This document shows, piece by piece, positions 14,158 to 23,235 of a DNA stretch of 50,992 nt. The stretch is from Rhodospirillales bacterium (GTDB taxonomy: Bacteria > Pseudomonadota > Alphaproteobacteria > CACIAM-22H2). Below the pieces are notes generated by a model. It ran no database searches and was not told the DNA's origin. It saw only the letters and a program-made list of their open reading frames with translations. The position numbers were made by a program, and so were the translations under genes. How positions within the stretch are numbered: the stretch's first letter is position 1; each line of letters begins with the position of its first letter. The stretch covers positions 1-50,992 of the forward strand of contig JAEUKX010000012.1 in the NCBI GenBank assembly GCA_016794025.1, read 5' to 3'.

Positions 14158-15429
14158 ATGGATCGTGGACTGGGGCACCTCATCGTCAGCGGACGATGGG
14201 ACAACAACGTTGCGATCGTCGATGTGGCCCGCGCACTGGCACCGGAGAACGACCTGTCCGACCGGGCGATCGTCGCCCGGCCGCGCGTCACGCCTGACGT
14301 CGACACGGACGGCGACGGCAAGCCCGATGCGCCCGCAAGCGGCCAGCCGGTCTCTATCCTCGTCGACAGGCAGGGGCGTCTTGCCTATGTCGTCAACCAT
14401 TCCGGTGCCGCGACGCCGACGGCAGCGGCAGGCTACCAGCACGGGCATCCGGGCCTCGTCACGGTCGTCGATCTCGTCAAGGCGCGCGACCCGGCCTGCG
14501 ACGGCACGCTCGATGCGGTCGCCGCGTTCGTGCCGACCGGCCGGACCGGCCCGGTCGGCTGCGCGCTGTCGCCCGACGGGCAGACGCTTCTCGTCAACTG
14601 CGGCGAGGCGGAAGGCAGCGAAGACGGCGGCGACGAGATCACCGCCATCGACGTGACGAGCCGGCGCGTCGTGCGCCGCATCCCGCTGCGCGAGACGCCC
14701 GGTCATCCCGCACCCGGCCCCAGCCGGCACGACAGTCCGCACCCGAGCTTCGGCCGCTACCCGAACCCGACGGGCATCGCCGTGTCGGCCTATCGCGGCG
14801 GCTATGCGTTCGTCGGCAATGGCGGGATCAGCGACGTGTCGGTGATCGATCTCGCGGCGGCCTTCGCGGGCGATCCGGACGCCGAGATCGCGCGCGTTCC
14901 GGTCGAGACGGGCCCCTTCGGCCTCGCCGTCAGCCCGGACGGACGCCTTGTCGCGGTCGCCGCGCGCGAAAGCATGTCGGAGCCGTACGAAGGCCGCACG
15001 ATCTCGATCATCGACGTGGCGCGCGCGGCCGAGGGCCGGGCGGACGCGGAGGTGGCCCGCGTGCGCGTGGGCGCCGACGACGCGACGAAGGCCACGCGCC
15101 CCTTTGCGGTCGCGTTCACGCCCGACGGCCGGCACATCGTCGCCTCCTGCTTCCGCGCGAACGCGATCTCGATCGTCGACGTGGCGCAGGCGCTGGCAGG
15201 CCGGCCGGCCGAGGTGCAGCGCATCTATCCCACCGCACCCGGTGGCGCCGAACCGCGCCCGCGCGGCATCACGATCGCCGCGGGCCGCTATGCCTGTGTC
15301 GTGGGCGGCGCCAAGTCGGGCACGCGCAGCAGCCTAGTCTGGTTGCTCGACCTCAAGTCCGGAAAGATCGTCTCGACGGTCACGGGGGTCGGCAACGAGA
15401 CCTACGGTCTCGACGCCATCCCGCCCTGA
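14158..15429 (+). CDS. Cytoplasmic YncE-like beta-propeller repeat protein
   Basis: This 423-aa protein has at least five copies of a blade motif, including VAIVDVARAL, VTVVDLVKA, VSVIDLAAAFAGDPDAEIARV, ISIIDVARAAEGRADAEVARV and ISIVDVAQALAGRPAEVQRI. Alternating 'PxGxAVSPDGRLVAVA' strands match the YVTN/lactonase-like propeller superfamily. A TAG at 14110, in frame, shows there is no upstream signal peptide, so it is cytoplasmic, unlike periplasmic YncE. An RBS (GAGGAAAG) precedes ATG 14158. Function unknown; it is 77 bp upstream of the TctCBA genes. Confidence 0.75.
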   Translation: MDRGLGHLIVSGRWDNNVAIVDVARALAPENDLSDRAIVARPRVTPDVDTDGDGKPDAPASGQPVSILVDRQGRLAYVVNHSGAATPTAAAGYQHGHPGLVTVVDLVKARDPACDGTLDAVAAFVPTGRTGPVGCALSPDGQTLLVNCGEAEGSEDGGDEITAIDVTSRRVVRRIPLRETPGHPAPGPSRHDSPHPSFGRYPNPTGIAVSAYRGGYAFVGNGGISDVSVIDLAAAFAGDPDAEIARVPVETGPFGLAVSPDGRLVAVAARESMSEPYEGRTISIIDVARAAEGRADAEVARVRVGADDATKATRPFAVAFTPDGRHIVASCFRANAISIVDVAQALAGRPAEVQRIYPTAPGGAEPRPRGITIAAGRYACVVGGAKSGTRSSLVWLLDLKSGKIVSTVTGVGNETYGLDAIPP

Positions 15430-15455
15430 CCGGCTGCCGGCCCGCCGGGGCCGGT
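15429..15455 (+). terminator. Possible terminator after the propeller gene
   Basis: ACCGGC (15429-15434) pairs with GCCGGT (15450-15455), with an inner GGCCC/GGGCC pairing option. A TTCTTCCCGCTTTC pyrimidine-rich run follows. This is a GC-rich hairpin with only a weak T-tract. Confidence 0.35.
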
Positions 15456-15506
15456 TCTTCCCGCTTTCGAGCCAAAAGAAAACAACACAGGAAAAGGGAG
15501 ATACCG

Positions 15507-16478
15507 ATGTTGCTCACGCGCCGATCTCTGCTTCTTGCGGCATCCGCCGCCCCCGTCGCCGCCACGTTCGGCGGTGCCCATGCCCAGGCCGGCTGGCAGC
15601 CGACCCGCGAGGTCGAATTCGTCGTGCCCTTCGGCGTGGGCGGCGGGGCCGACCTGCTGGCCCGCGTCATCCACAAGATCATCGTCGAGGACAAGCTCGT
15701 GCCGGTCCCGATCGCGCTCAACAATCGTCCCGGCGGCGGCGGTGCGACGGGCATCGGCTACGTCTCGGCGCGCAAGGCCGCCGATCCGCACACGATCATC
15801 CTCGTCAACGGGACGACGCAGATCACCCCGATCCTCAACCCGGCCGCCAAGACGCTGTCGGAAGTGCGGCCGGTGATGAACGTCATGCTCGACGACTTCC
15901 TGCTGTTCGTGCGCGGCGACGCGCCGTGGAAGGACGCCAAGGCGTTCGTCGCCGACGCGAAGACGAAGCCGCCGAAGTCGCTCGCCTTCGCCACCGGCGG
16001 CACGACCGACGTGATGGCGATCACGATCTTCTCGAAGGCGACGGGGGTCGAGTACAACGCGCTCAACTTCAACAGCGGCGGCGAGGCGCTTACCCAGCTT
16101 CTCGGCGGCCACGTGCAGGCGTGCATGGGCAATCCGCTGGAGTTCATGGGCCATCTCCAGTCGAAGGCCGTGCGGGCGCTTGGCGTGTTCCGCGAGCAGC
16201 GCTTCACGGCACTGCCCGACGTGCCGACCATGAAGGAGCAGGGCATCCAGACGCCCGCGTTCCAGATGTGGCGCGGTATGGCCACGCCCAAGGGCACGCC
16301 CGATGCCCCCGCGAAGTACTGGGAGGGCGTGTTCGCAAAGGTCGTCGCCGCGCCCGCGTTCAAGGCCTATATCGCCGAGAACATCGCGTCGGAGGCGCCG
16401 ATCCCCGGCGATGCGTTCGTGAAGTTCCTCGCCGACCAGGAGAAGCTCTATCGCGATCTCCTCGGCAAGCCGGCCTGA
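15507..16478 (+). CDS. tctC: Tripartite tricarboxylate transporter solute-binding protein (Bug/TctC family)
   Basis: This 323-aa protein has an N-terminal signal peptide with an arginine pair (TRRSLLLAASAAPVAATFGGAHAQA, cleavage near residue 28). A Bug-family periplasmic fold follows (EFVVPFGVGGGADLLARV, NNRPGGGGATGIGYV, LPDVPTMKEQG). It binds the substrate in the periplasm and delivers it to TctBA. The RBS GGAAAAGGGAG precedes the ATG. The carboxylate bound cannot be told from the sequence. It is followed closely by tctB (3 bp) and tctA. Confidence 0.88.
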   Translation: MLLTRRSLLLAASAAPVAATFGGAHAQAGWQPTREVEFVVPFGVGGGADLLARVIHKIIVEDKLVPVPIALNNRPGGGGATGIGYVSARKAADPHTIILVNGTTQITPILNPAAKTLSEVRPVMNVMLDDFLLFVRGDAPWKDAKAFVADAKTKPPKSLAFATGGTTDVMAITIFSKATGVEYNALNFNSGGEALTQLLGGHVQACMGNPLEFMGHLQSKAVRALGVFREQRFTALPDVPTMKEQGIQTPAFQMWRGMATPKGTPDAPAKYWEGVFAKVVAAPAFKAYIAENIASEAPIPGDAFVKFLADQEKLYRDLLGKPA

Positions 16479-16481
16479 GCG

Positions 16482-16943
16482 ATGCGGCTGAAGATTCCCG
16501 CAGGCGAACTGGTTCTCGGTGCCGTCTTCGCCGGCACCGGGCTGTTCTGGGCCGCCGTGGCGGCAGGACTTCCGATGTGGGACGGGTTCGCGCCCGCAAC
16601 GGGGTTCCTGCCGCTGACCTACGGGGCGCTTCTGGCGATCCTCGGCATCGCCGCGACGTTCGCCGACGCCGCGCCGGCCGGCGACGCGACGGACGAGCGG
16701 CGGGAGGCCCCGATGGGGCGCCCGCTGCTCATCCTGCTGGCGCTCGCGGCGGGCGTGGCGGGGATCGAGAGTGCGGGCTTCTTTGCCGCGATGTTCCTGT
16801 CGATGCTCTTCCTGTTCCGCGTCGTCGAGCGGCTGCCGCTCGTTTCCTCCGTGGCCGTTTCGGCGGCCTCGGCACTCGTGCTCACCGTCGTGTTCCGCAC
16901 CTGGCTGGGCGTGCCGTTCCCCGCCGGTCCCTGGGGGTTCTAG
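16482..16943 (+). CDS. tctB: Tripartite tricarboxylate transporter small membrane subunit TctB
   Basis: This 153-aa protein has about four predicted transmembrane helices (about 8-30, 38-58, 83-105 and 118-140) and a short hydrophilic stretch between the second and third. Its position between tctC and tctA, its size and its hydropathy match the poorly conserved TctB family. It forms the membrane complex with TctA. The gene has 3 bp before it and 2 bp after it, so it is translationally coupled. Confidence 0.85.
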   Translation: MRLKIPAGELVLGAVFAGTGLFWAAVAAGLPMWDGFAPATGFLPLTYGALLAILGIAATFADAAPAGDATDERREAPMGRPLLILLALAAGVAGIESAGFFAAMFLSMLFLFRVVERLPLVSSVAVSAASALVLTVVFRTWLGVPFPAGPWGF

Positions 16944-16945
16944 GC

Positions 16946-18427
16946 ATGTCGGTCATCCAGGAGCTTGCGACGGGGCTGGCGGGTGCGCTGACGCCGTGGA
17001 ACATGCTGATGTGCCTGGCCGGCGTCTTCGCGGGCCAGCTCGTGGGCGCGCTGCCCGGCATCGGACCCTCGGCGGCAATCGCGCTGCTGCTGCCGCTGAC
17101 CTTCGGGGCCGACCCGACATCGGCGATCATCCTGTTCGCGGGCATCTACTACGGCGCGCAGTATGGCGGCACGCTGACCTCGGTGCTGATCAGCGTGCCG
17201 GGCGAACCGTCGAGCGTGATGACAAGTATCGACGGCTACCAGATGGCGCTGCAGGGCAAGGCCGGCGTGGCGCTGGGCATCGCGGCGATCGGCTCGTTCA
17301 TCGCGGGCACGCTTTCGACGATCGGGCTCATGCTGCTGGCGCCGCCGCTGGCGCGCATGGCGCTGGCCTTCGGCCCGCCGGAGTATTTCTCGCTCGTCGT
17401 GCTGGGCCTGACGGCGCTTGCCGCAGTCGGCGGTTCGGTCCTGAAGGGGCTGGCGGCGGGCGTGTTCGGCCTGCTCCTGAGCACGATCGGCATCGACCAG
17501 CAGACGGGCGTCGCCCGTTTCGCGTTCGATCGCGTGTGGCTGCTCGACGGCGTGGGCTTCATCGTGCTGTCGGTGGCGCTGTTCGGCGTGGCGGAAGTCC
17601 TGTCGAGTGCGGGCATGGCGACCCAGCGCCCGATCACGAAGATCGCCAACCTGCTTCCCTCGCGCGCGGAATGGAAGCAGAGCCGCATGCCAATCCTGCG
17701 CGGCAGCCTCATCGGATTCGTCGTCGGCGTGCTGCCCGCAACGGGCGCCACGATCGCCTCGTTCGTCGCCTACATCACGGAAAAGAAGCTCGCCAAGGAT
17801 CCCTCGCGCTTCGGCAAGGGCGCGATCGAGGGCGTGGCGGGACCCGAATCCTCGAACAACGCGGCGGCCGCGGGCGCGATGGTGCCCATGCTTGCCCTTG
17901 GCGTGCCGGGGTCGGGGACGACCGCCATCATCCTCGGCGCGCTCATCATGTTCGGCATCCGGCCGGGGCCCGAGCTGTTCGACAAGAATGCCCAGCTCGT
18001 CTGGACCGTGATCGCGAGCATGTATATCGGCAACGTGTTCCTGCTGGTGATGAACCTGCCGCTGGCCGGTCTCTTCGCCCAGCTCCTGCGCGTGCCGTAT
18101 TCGTGGCTCTATCCGCCGATCCTCGCGCTGTGCGTGGCGGGCGTCTATTCGCAGGCGAACTCGATCGAGGACGTGTGGATGCTCGTGGGTTTCGGCGCGC
18201 TCGGCTGGGCGATGATGCGCTACGAATGGCCGGCCGCACCGATGATCCTGGGGCTCGTGCTGGGATCGATCTTCGAGAATTCGATGCGCCAGTCGATGAC
18301 GCTCTCGCACGGCAGCCTCGGGATCTTCGTGACGCGGCCGATCTCGGCCGTCCTGCTCGCCTGTGCACTCATCGCCGTGCTGGCGCCGGCCGTTGCACGC
18401 TGGTGGCGCGCCCGCGCGCACATCTGA
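16946..18427 (+). CDS. tctA: Tripartite tricarboxylate transporter large permease TctA
   Basis: This 493-aa protein has about 11-12 transmembrane helices. The duplicated family motifs are visible: GALPGIGPSAAIALLLPLTF near residues 35-54 and GVLPATGATIASFVAY near 258-273, plus GVPGSGTTAIILGALIMFGI. It carries out substrate translocation driven by an ion gradient. It is the last gene of the propeller-tctC-tctB-tctA group and converges on the DHA2 exporter, with 3 bp between stop codons. Confidence 0.92.
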   Translation: MSVIQELATGLAGALTPWNMLMCLAGVFAGQLVGALPGIGPSAAIALLLPLTFGADPTSAIILFAGIYYGAQYGGTLTSVLISVPGEPSSVMTSIDGYQMALQGKAGVALGIAAIGSFIAGTLSTIGLMLLAPPLARMALAFGPPEYFSLVVLGLTALAAVGGSVLKGLAAGVFGLLLSTIGIDQQTGVARFAFDRVWLLDGVGFIVLSVALFGVAEVLSSAGMATQRPITKIANLLPSRAEWKQSRMPILRGSLIGFVVGVLPATGATIASFVAYITEKKLAKDPSRFGKGAIEGVAGPESSNNAAAAGAMVPMLALGVPGSGTTAIILGALIMFGIRPGPELFDKNAQLVWTVIASMYIGNVFLLVMNLPLAGLFAQLLRVPYSWLYPPILALCVAGVYSQANSIEDVWMLVGFGALGWAMMRYEWPAAPMILGLVLGSIFENSMRQSMTLSHGSLGIFVTRPISAVLLACALIAVLAPAVARWWRARAHI

Positions 18428-18430
18428 GAC

Positions 18431-19858
18431 TTACTCGGCCGGTTTCCTCGCCTGCACGAGGGCGGCGCCCGCCTCCTTCGGCATCGCGGCGAAGGCGAGG
18501 CTCGACAACCCGGCGATGAGACCCACGAGCCAGAAGGCGTAGCCGAACTCCGCCGTGCCGAGCCGCCCGTCGGGCGAAAGTGCCGCCGCCCAGTCGAGGA
18601 CGAGGGCCGCGAAGGCGATGCCGATCGAGCCGGAAAGTTCCTGCAGCACGGCCATGAAGGTCGTCGCGCGGCCCATGTCCTGCGGCGCGATGTCGGCATA
18701 GAGGACGACGTTCGAGCTGGTGAACTGCAGCGAACGCGAGAAGCCGCCTGCCAGCAGCACGCCGAGGATCGCGGCCGTCGGCATGCCCATCCAGAACAGC
18801 GCCGGTGCGGCAACGAAGGCGCCCGCCACGACGCCGTTGAACACGAGCACGTTGCGGAACCCCGCCACGCGCAGGATATATGGCGCCACGAGCTTCATCG
18901 AGAAGGCGCCCACGCCCGTCGCGAAGGTCAGCGTGCCGCTTGCGAAGGCCGACATGCCGAAGGCGACCTGCAGCAGCAGCGGCAGAAGGAACGGCGTGGC
19001 GCCGGCGCCGACGCGGAAGAGGAAGCCGCCGATCACGCCCACGCGGAACGTCGTCGCGCGCAGCAGCCGCAGGTCGATGACGGGGGCCTGGATCGACAGC
19101 GCGTGGCGGCAGTAGACCGCGACGAGCACGAGGCCGGCCGCGCACACCGCCAGCGCCGTGCCGGCCGGGATCCGGTCGAGGCCGAGCAGCGTCGCCCCCG
19201 TGATCGTCATCGCAAGCGCGGGCCCGATCATCAGGAAGCCGCGCAGGTCGAAGACCGACTCGGTCTCCTGGCGGATCTGCGGCAGCAGCCGGCGGGCAAG
19301 CAGGATTCCCGCCGCCGCGAGCGGCAGGTTGATCCAGAAGATCCAGTGCCAGGTGAAGTAGGTCGCGAAGAACCCGCCCACCGGCGGGCCGATGATCGGC
19401 CCGACGAGCGAGGGCATCGACAGGATGGCGAGCGCGCCGACAAGCTCGGCCTTTGGAACGCTGCGCAGCACCACGAGCCGCGCGACCGGGATCATCATGG
19501 CGCCGCCCGCACCCTGCACGACGCGCGCGGCGACCAGCGTGCCGAGACCGCTCGAAAGCGCGCAGCCCGCCGACCCCAGCGCGAAGACCGCCATCGCCCA
19601 GCAGAACACGGTGCGCGTGCCGAACCGGTCGGCGATCCAGCCCGAGGCGGGAACGAATACGGCGAGCGAGACCAGATAGGACGTCAGCGCCAGCTTGAGC
19701 ACGACCGGGTCGACGCCGAAATCGCCGGCCACGGTCACCAGCGCGGTCGCCAGCACGGTCGAGTTCAGGTTCTCGATGAACAGCGCGGTCGCCGCGATGA
19801 GCGGCACGATCCGCGTGGCGCGCCTCAGCGCGCGGCCGTCGTCGTCAGCATCGGGCAT
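18431..19858 (-). CDS. MFS multidrug efflux transporter, DHA2 (14-TMS) family
   Basis: This 475-aa protein has about 14 predicted transmembrane helices. Its motifs are STVLATALVTVAGDFGVDPV (motif D1 region), GWIADRFGTRTVF (motif A) and RVVQGAGGAMMIPVARLVVL (motif C region). The DHA2/EmrB-type group expels hydrophobic drugs or metabolites with protons. ATG 19858 is preferred; an in-frame TTG at 19894 would add 12 residues. No membrane-fusion partner is adjacent. The 178-bp intergenic region upstream (19859-20036) shows nothing I recognise. Confidence 0.87.
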   Translation of the reverse strand: MPDADDDGRALRRATRIVPLIAATALFIENLNSTVLATALVTVAGDFGVDPVVLKLALTSYLVSLAVFVPASGWIADRFGTRTVFCWAMAVFALGSAGCALSSGLGTLVAARVVQGAGGAMMIPVARLVVLRSVPKAELVGALAILSMPSLVGPIIGPPVGGFFATYFTWHWIFWINLPLAAAGILLARRLLPQIRQETESVFDLRGFLMIGPALAMTITGATLLGLDRIPAGTALAVCAAGLVLVAVYCRHALSIQAPVIDLRLLRATTFRVGVIGGFLFRVGAGATPFLLPLLLQVAFGMSAFASGTLTFATGVGAFSMKLVAPYILRVAGFRNVLVFNGVVAGAFVAAPALFWMGMPTAAILGVLLAGGFSRSLQFTSSNVVLYADIAPQDMGRATTFMAVLQELSGSIGIAFAALVLDWAAALSPDGRLGTAEFGYAFWLVGLIAGLSSLAFAAMPKEAGAALVQARKPAE

Positions 19859-20036
19859 CGGCGCATTCTCGGCCGGACATGGCCGGTGTTTCAAGGCCGC
19901 GCGGGTCCGCCGCGTGTTACCGCCGGTTTCAGCCCCGTTCCTTTCGCATGCCTGATGCCCGCGCGCACGAGGTTGCCGCGCGGCACCGGCCTCGCCAATT
20001 CACCCCTCCGGCCAATTCGGAGCGAAGAAACCCCCC

Positions 20037-20231
20037 ATGGATTTTCGTGCTATCGTCGCCGCGTGGATCGTCGCAGTTTCAGTCGTGGCGGGTGCGCTCT
20101 ATGTCGCGGGTGCGCGCAGGGACATGCCCGAGCTTGCGGGCATCGAGCCGGGTGTGCGCGTGCCGCTGCACCAGCAGCTTCCCCAGCCGCCGCAGCACGC
20201 GCCGCTCGAGTCCTATCCCGGCGATCGCTGA
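20037..20231 (+). CDS. 64-aa single-pass membrane protein of unknown function
   Basis: It has one N-terminal transmembrane helix (about residues 5-25, IVAAWIVAVSVVAGALYVAGA), then a proline- and glutamine-rich tail (HQQLPQPPQHAPLESYPGD). The helix may be a signal anchor with the tail outside. It ends 9 bp before the Bcr/CflA-type exporter gene, so the two are probably co-transcribed. I do not recognise the family. The purine-rich GGAGCGAAGAAA upstream could serve as RBS. Confidence 0.55.
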   Translation: MDFRAIVAAWIVAVSVVAGALYVAGARRDMPELAGIEPGVRVPLHQQLPQPPQHAPLESYPGDR

Positions 20232-20240
20232 AACCCGCGC

Positions 20241-21461
20241 ATGCTTGACGGCCTGAAAGGCGGCCCGCGCCCGGAAGGCTGGCGCGGCGACGGCACGTTC
20301 GTGGCCACGCTGGGCCTGCTGCTCGCGATCACGCCGATGGCCGTCGACATGTATCTCCCCGCGCTGCCGTCGATCGGCCGCTCGCTGGGCGCCGACCAGG
20401 ACCAGGTGCAGCTCTCGTTGTCCGGCTTCTTCCTGGCCTTCGCCGCGGGTCAGCTCGTCTGGGGTCCTGCGGGCGACCGCTTCGGCCGGCGCGTGCCCTC
20501 GCTTGCCGGTCTCCTCCTGTTCGTCGTGGGCAGCATCGGCTGCTGGGCCGCCGGCGATGCGCTTGTCCTTGCGGCCTGGCGCGTGGTCGAGGCGTTCGGT
20601 GCGGCATCGGTGACCGTGCTGGCACGTGCGATGGTGCGCGACGTGTTCGACCGCGACAGGAGTGCCAGCGTCCTGTCGCTGATGATGCTCGTGATGGGGG
20701 CGGCGCCGATGTTCGCGCCGATCGTCGGCAGCCAGATCCTGAAGGTCGCGGACTGGCGCATGGTTTTTCTCGTGCTGGCCGCACTTGCGCTGGTGTCGCT
20801 CGTTCCGCTCGCGCGCCAGCCCGAAACGCTGCCTGTCGCGCGGCGGCGGTCGGCCGCCTTCGGGTCGGTGGCGGGTGCCTATCTCGTGCTGTTCAATGAC
20901 CGGCGCTATCTGGGGTATGTCGCGGCAGGTGCGGGCATGCTCGGCGCGATGTTCGCCTACATCTCCGGCACGCCGTTCATCTATATCGAGCTGTTCGGCG
21001 TCGGGCCGGACATGTTCAGTCTTCTTTTCGGTCTCAACGTGGCCGGCATGATGGGGTCGAGCTACCTCAACAGCCGGTTCGTGCTGCGGCTGGGCAGCGA
21101 CCGCGTGCTGCGCATCGGCCTTGTCGCCTCGGTCGTCTTCGCGCTGGCGCTCGTCGTCTTCGGCGGATCGGGTGCTTATGGCCTCGCCGGGGTGGTCGTG
21201 CCGCTGTTCCTGTTCCTGTCCTGCATGGGCCTTGTCGGCGCCAACGCGATGGCGGGCGCGCTTGCCGATCATCCGCAGATCGCGGGCGCGGCCTCGGCAC
21301 TGTCGGGCTTCGCGCAGTTCGCCGTCGGGGCCGTCGCGGGCATGGTCGTGGCCGCACGTGCCGACGGAACGCCGGGGCCGATGTGCCAGACGATCCTCGT
21401 GCTCGCCATCGGCGGGGCGGCCCTCCACTTCCTGCTCGTGAAGCCGGTGGCGCGGCGCTAG
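20241..21461 (+). CDS. MFS drug exporter, Bcr/CflA (DHA1) family
   Basis: This 406-aa protein has 12 transmembrane helices and clear Bcr/CflA features: MAVDMYLPALPSIGRSL in helix 1, GPAGDRFGRR (motif A), RVVEAFGAASVTVLARAMVRD, and PMFAPIVGSQIL (motif C). Members export bicyclomycin, chloramphenicol-type drugs, cysteine or dipeptides. It follows the small membrane protein and overlaps the convergent LysR gene through a shared CTAG. Confidence 0.88.
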   Translation: MLDGLKGGPRPEGWRGDGTFVATLGLLLAITPMAVDMYLPALPSIGRSLGADQDQVQLSLSGFFLAFAAGQLVWGPAGDRFGRRVPSLAGLLLFVVGSIGCWAAGDALVLAAWRVVEAFGAASVTVLARAMVRDVFDRDRSASVLSLMMLVMGAAPMFAPIVGSQILKVADWRMVFLVLAALALVSLVPLARQPETLPVARRRSAAFGSVAGAYLVLFNDRRYLGYVAAGAGMLGAMFAYISGTPFIYIELFGVGPDMFSLLFGLNVAGMMGSSYLNSRFVLRLGSDRVLRIGLVASVVFALALVVFGGSGAYGLAGVVVPLFLFLSCMGLVGANAMAGALADHPQIAGAASALSGFAQFAVGAVAGMVVAARADGTPGPMCQTILVLAIGGAALHFLLVKPVARR

Positions 21462-22411
21462 GACTTGCGACGGCGCGAAGCCGATGCACGCGACGTGGTG
21501 CGGGGGGCCGGGCCGGGCGTAGGCGCGCCCGAACCGCCGGGTGCGCGCGCCGCCTCGACGATCCACTGCGCGAATGCGGCGAAGGCGGGCTCCTTCTCGC
21601 GCCCGGGTGGATAATAGACGTACCAGCTGCGCCCGGCCGGAACGCTCGGCCCGAAGGGCGAGACGAGGCGGCCGGTGCGGATCTCGTCGTCGACATAGGG
21701 CCGGATGCCGACCGCAACGCCAAGCCCGTCGCACGCCGCCTGGATCGCGAGGCCGTAGTTGTCGAACGTCGTGCCGGCCGCGCGCAGGCGCGGGGCGTTC
21801 GCGGCTTCCAGCCAGCGCGGCCAGTCCTCCGGCGCATGTGCCACGCGCAGCAGCGAGCGCGCGGAAAGATCGGCCGGTGTCTTCGGCCGCGGCTGGAAGT
21901 GCGGTGCGCACACCGGCAGCAGGTCGGCATCGAACAGCTTCAGCACCGCGAAGCCCGGCCATTCGCCGGTCCCGAGGCTGATGCCGCAGGTCCAGTCCTC
22001 GCGATAGGGAACCGTGAAGCCGCCGGTTGCCACGCGCACGTCGATCTCGGGTGCCCGGCGGCGGAAATCGGCAAGCCGCGGGATCAGCCAGCGGATCGCG
22101 AAGGTCGATCCCACACCGACGGTCAGGGTGCGCGAATCGTCCCGCCCAGCCATCTGTTCGGTTAGGGTGGCGAGCTGGTCGAAGATCGGCGTGAGCCCGT
22201 CGCGATAGACGCGGCCCGCCCCGGTCAGCGCCAGCCGGTTGGCCGCGCGCTCGAAAAGCGTCACGCCGAGCCGCTGTTCGAGAAGCCGGACAAGGCGGCT
22301 GACGGCCGCCGCCGTGACGCCGAGTTCGGCCGCCGCCGCCGCGAACCCGCCGCGGCGGGCCGCCGCCTCGAACGCCCGGATGCCGTTGAGGAAGGGAAGG
22401 CGGCGCATCAT
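21458..22411 (-). CDS. LysR-family transcriptional regulator (GcvA-like)
   Basis: This 317-aa protein has an N-terminal winged HTH (about 5-65, LNGIRAFEAAARRGGFAAAAAELGVTAAAVSRLVRLLE) followed by a LysR substrate-binding domain (about 93-295). Its pattern resembles the GcvA/AmpR-like subgroup. The C-terminal tail of about 30 residues is rich in Pro, Arg and Ser. It is divergent from the TauE/SafE permease gene, and a T-N11-A palindrome lies between them, so that permease is the likely target. Confidence 0.88.
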   Translation of the reverse strand: MMRRLPFLNGIRAFEAAARRGGFAAAAAELGVTAAAVSRLVRLLEQRLGVTLFERAANRLALTGAGRVYRDGLTPIFDQLATLTEQMAGRDDSRTLTVGVGSTFAIRWLIPRLADFRRRAPEIDVRVATGGFTVPYREDWTCGISLGTGEWPGFAVLKLFDADLLPVCAPHFQPRPKTPADLSARSLLRVAHAPEDWPRWLEAANAPRLRAAGTTFDNYGLAIQAACDGLGVAVGIRPYVDDEIRTGRLVSPFGPSVPAGRSWYVYYPPGREKEPAFAAFAQWIVEAARAPGGSGAPTPGPAPRTTSRASASRRRKS

Positions 22412-22427
22412 ACCCTCAGGAAAACTA

Positions 22428-22440
22428 TTGGTAAGGCCAA
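22428..22440. promoter_or_regulatory. LysR-type operator (T-N11-A box)
   Basis: TTGG-TAAGG-CCAA fits the LysR consensus T-N11-A with a 4-bp inverted repeat. It lies 17 bp upstream of the LysR start and 49 bp upstream of the permease start. This is the usual place for autoregulation plus activation of the divergent target. Confidence 0.5.
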
Positions 22441-22488
22441 GCTATCTCGGTTTGCGGCGCACGCGCAACGGGCGCACGATCCCGCCCC

Positions 22489-23235
22489 ATGTCCGGAATC
22501 GAAATCGCGTTCCTGTGTGCCGTGATCGTCGGCACGTCCTTCCTGTCGGGGCTTTTCGGCATGGCGGGGGGCATCGTGCTCGTGGGCGTGCTGCTCGCCA
22601 TGCTGCCCGTGCCGGCCGCCATGGCGCTGCACGCCGTCACGCAGATCGCCTCGAACGGGTGGCGCGGCCTGCTGTGGATCCGCTTCGCGCGCTTCCCGGT
22701 CGCGTTCAACTACATGATGGGTGCGCTTGCCACGCTCGCGGTGTGGTCGATCTGGCGCTACATCCCGCCCGCACCGCTCGCCATGCTGCTGATCGGCATC
22801 GTTCCATTCACGGTCTACCTCGTACCCGAACATCGCCGCCCGAATCCCGACCGGCGGATCGACGGCGTCGTGGTGGGTATCGTGTGCATGGCGCTGATGC
22901 TGACGACCGGCGTTTCGGGCCCGCTGCTCGACGCTTTCTTCCTGGGCGGCTCGTTCGACCGGCGCGGGAAGGTCGCAACCAAGGCGGTGTGCCAATGCTT
23001 CGGCCACGCGGTGAAGCTTCTCTATTTCGGCGCGATCGTCGATGCGTCGGGCACGCTCGATCCGCTCGTCGCCGGGCTGGCGGTCGTCTCGGCCGCCATC
23101 GGCACGACGCTTGCGCGCAAGCCGCTGGAGAAGATGGGCGAGACATTCTTCATCCGCTGGTCGCGGCGGATCATCTACGCGCTCTCGGCCTTCTACGTCG
23201 TCAACGGCCTGCGCCTGATGGCGATGCCCGCATGA
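22489..23235 (+). CDS. TauE/SafE family sulfite/sulfonate-type permease
   Basis: This 248-aa protein has 7-8 predicted transmembrane helices and the family opening segment VGTSFLSGLFGMAGGIVLVGVL. Known members export sulfite, sulfoacetate or other small sulfur organics and some C2 acids. It is controlled, by arrangement, by the divergent LysR regulator. A thiol dioxygenase gene 1.4 kb away and metY elsewhere in the window are compatible with a sulfur role, but the substrate is not shown by the sequence. Confidence 0.82.
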   Translation: MSGIEIAFLCAVIVGTSFLSGLFGMAGGIVLVGVLLAMLPVPAAMALHAVTQIASNGWRGLLWIRFARFPVAFNYMMGALATLAVWSIWRYIPPAPLAMLLIGIVPFTVYLVPEHRRPNPDRRIDGVVVGIVCMALMLTTGVSGPLLDAFFLGGSFDRRGKVATKAVCQCFGHAVKLLYFGAIVDASGTLDPLVAGLAVVSAAIGTTLARKPLEKMGETFFIRWSRRIIYALSAFYVVNGLRLMAMPA

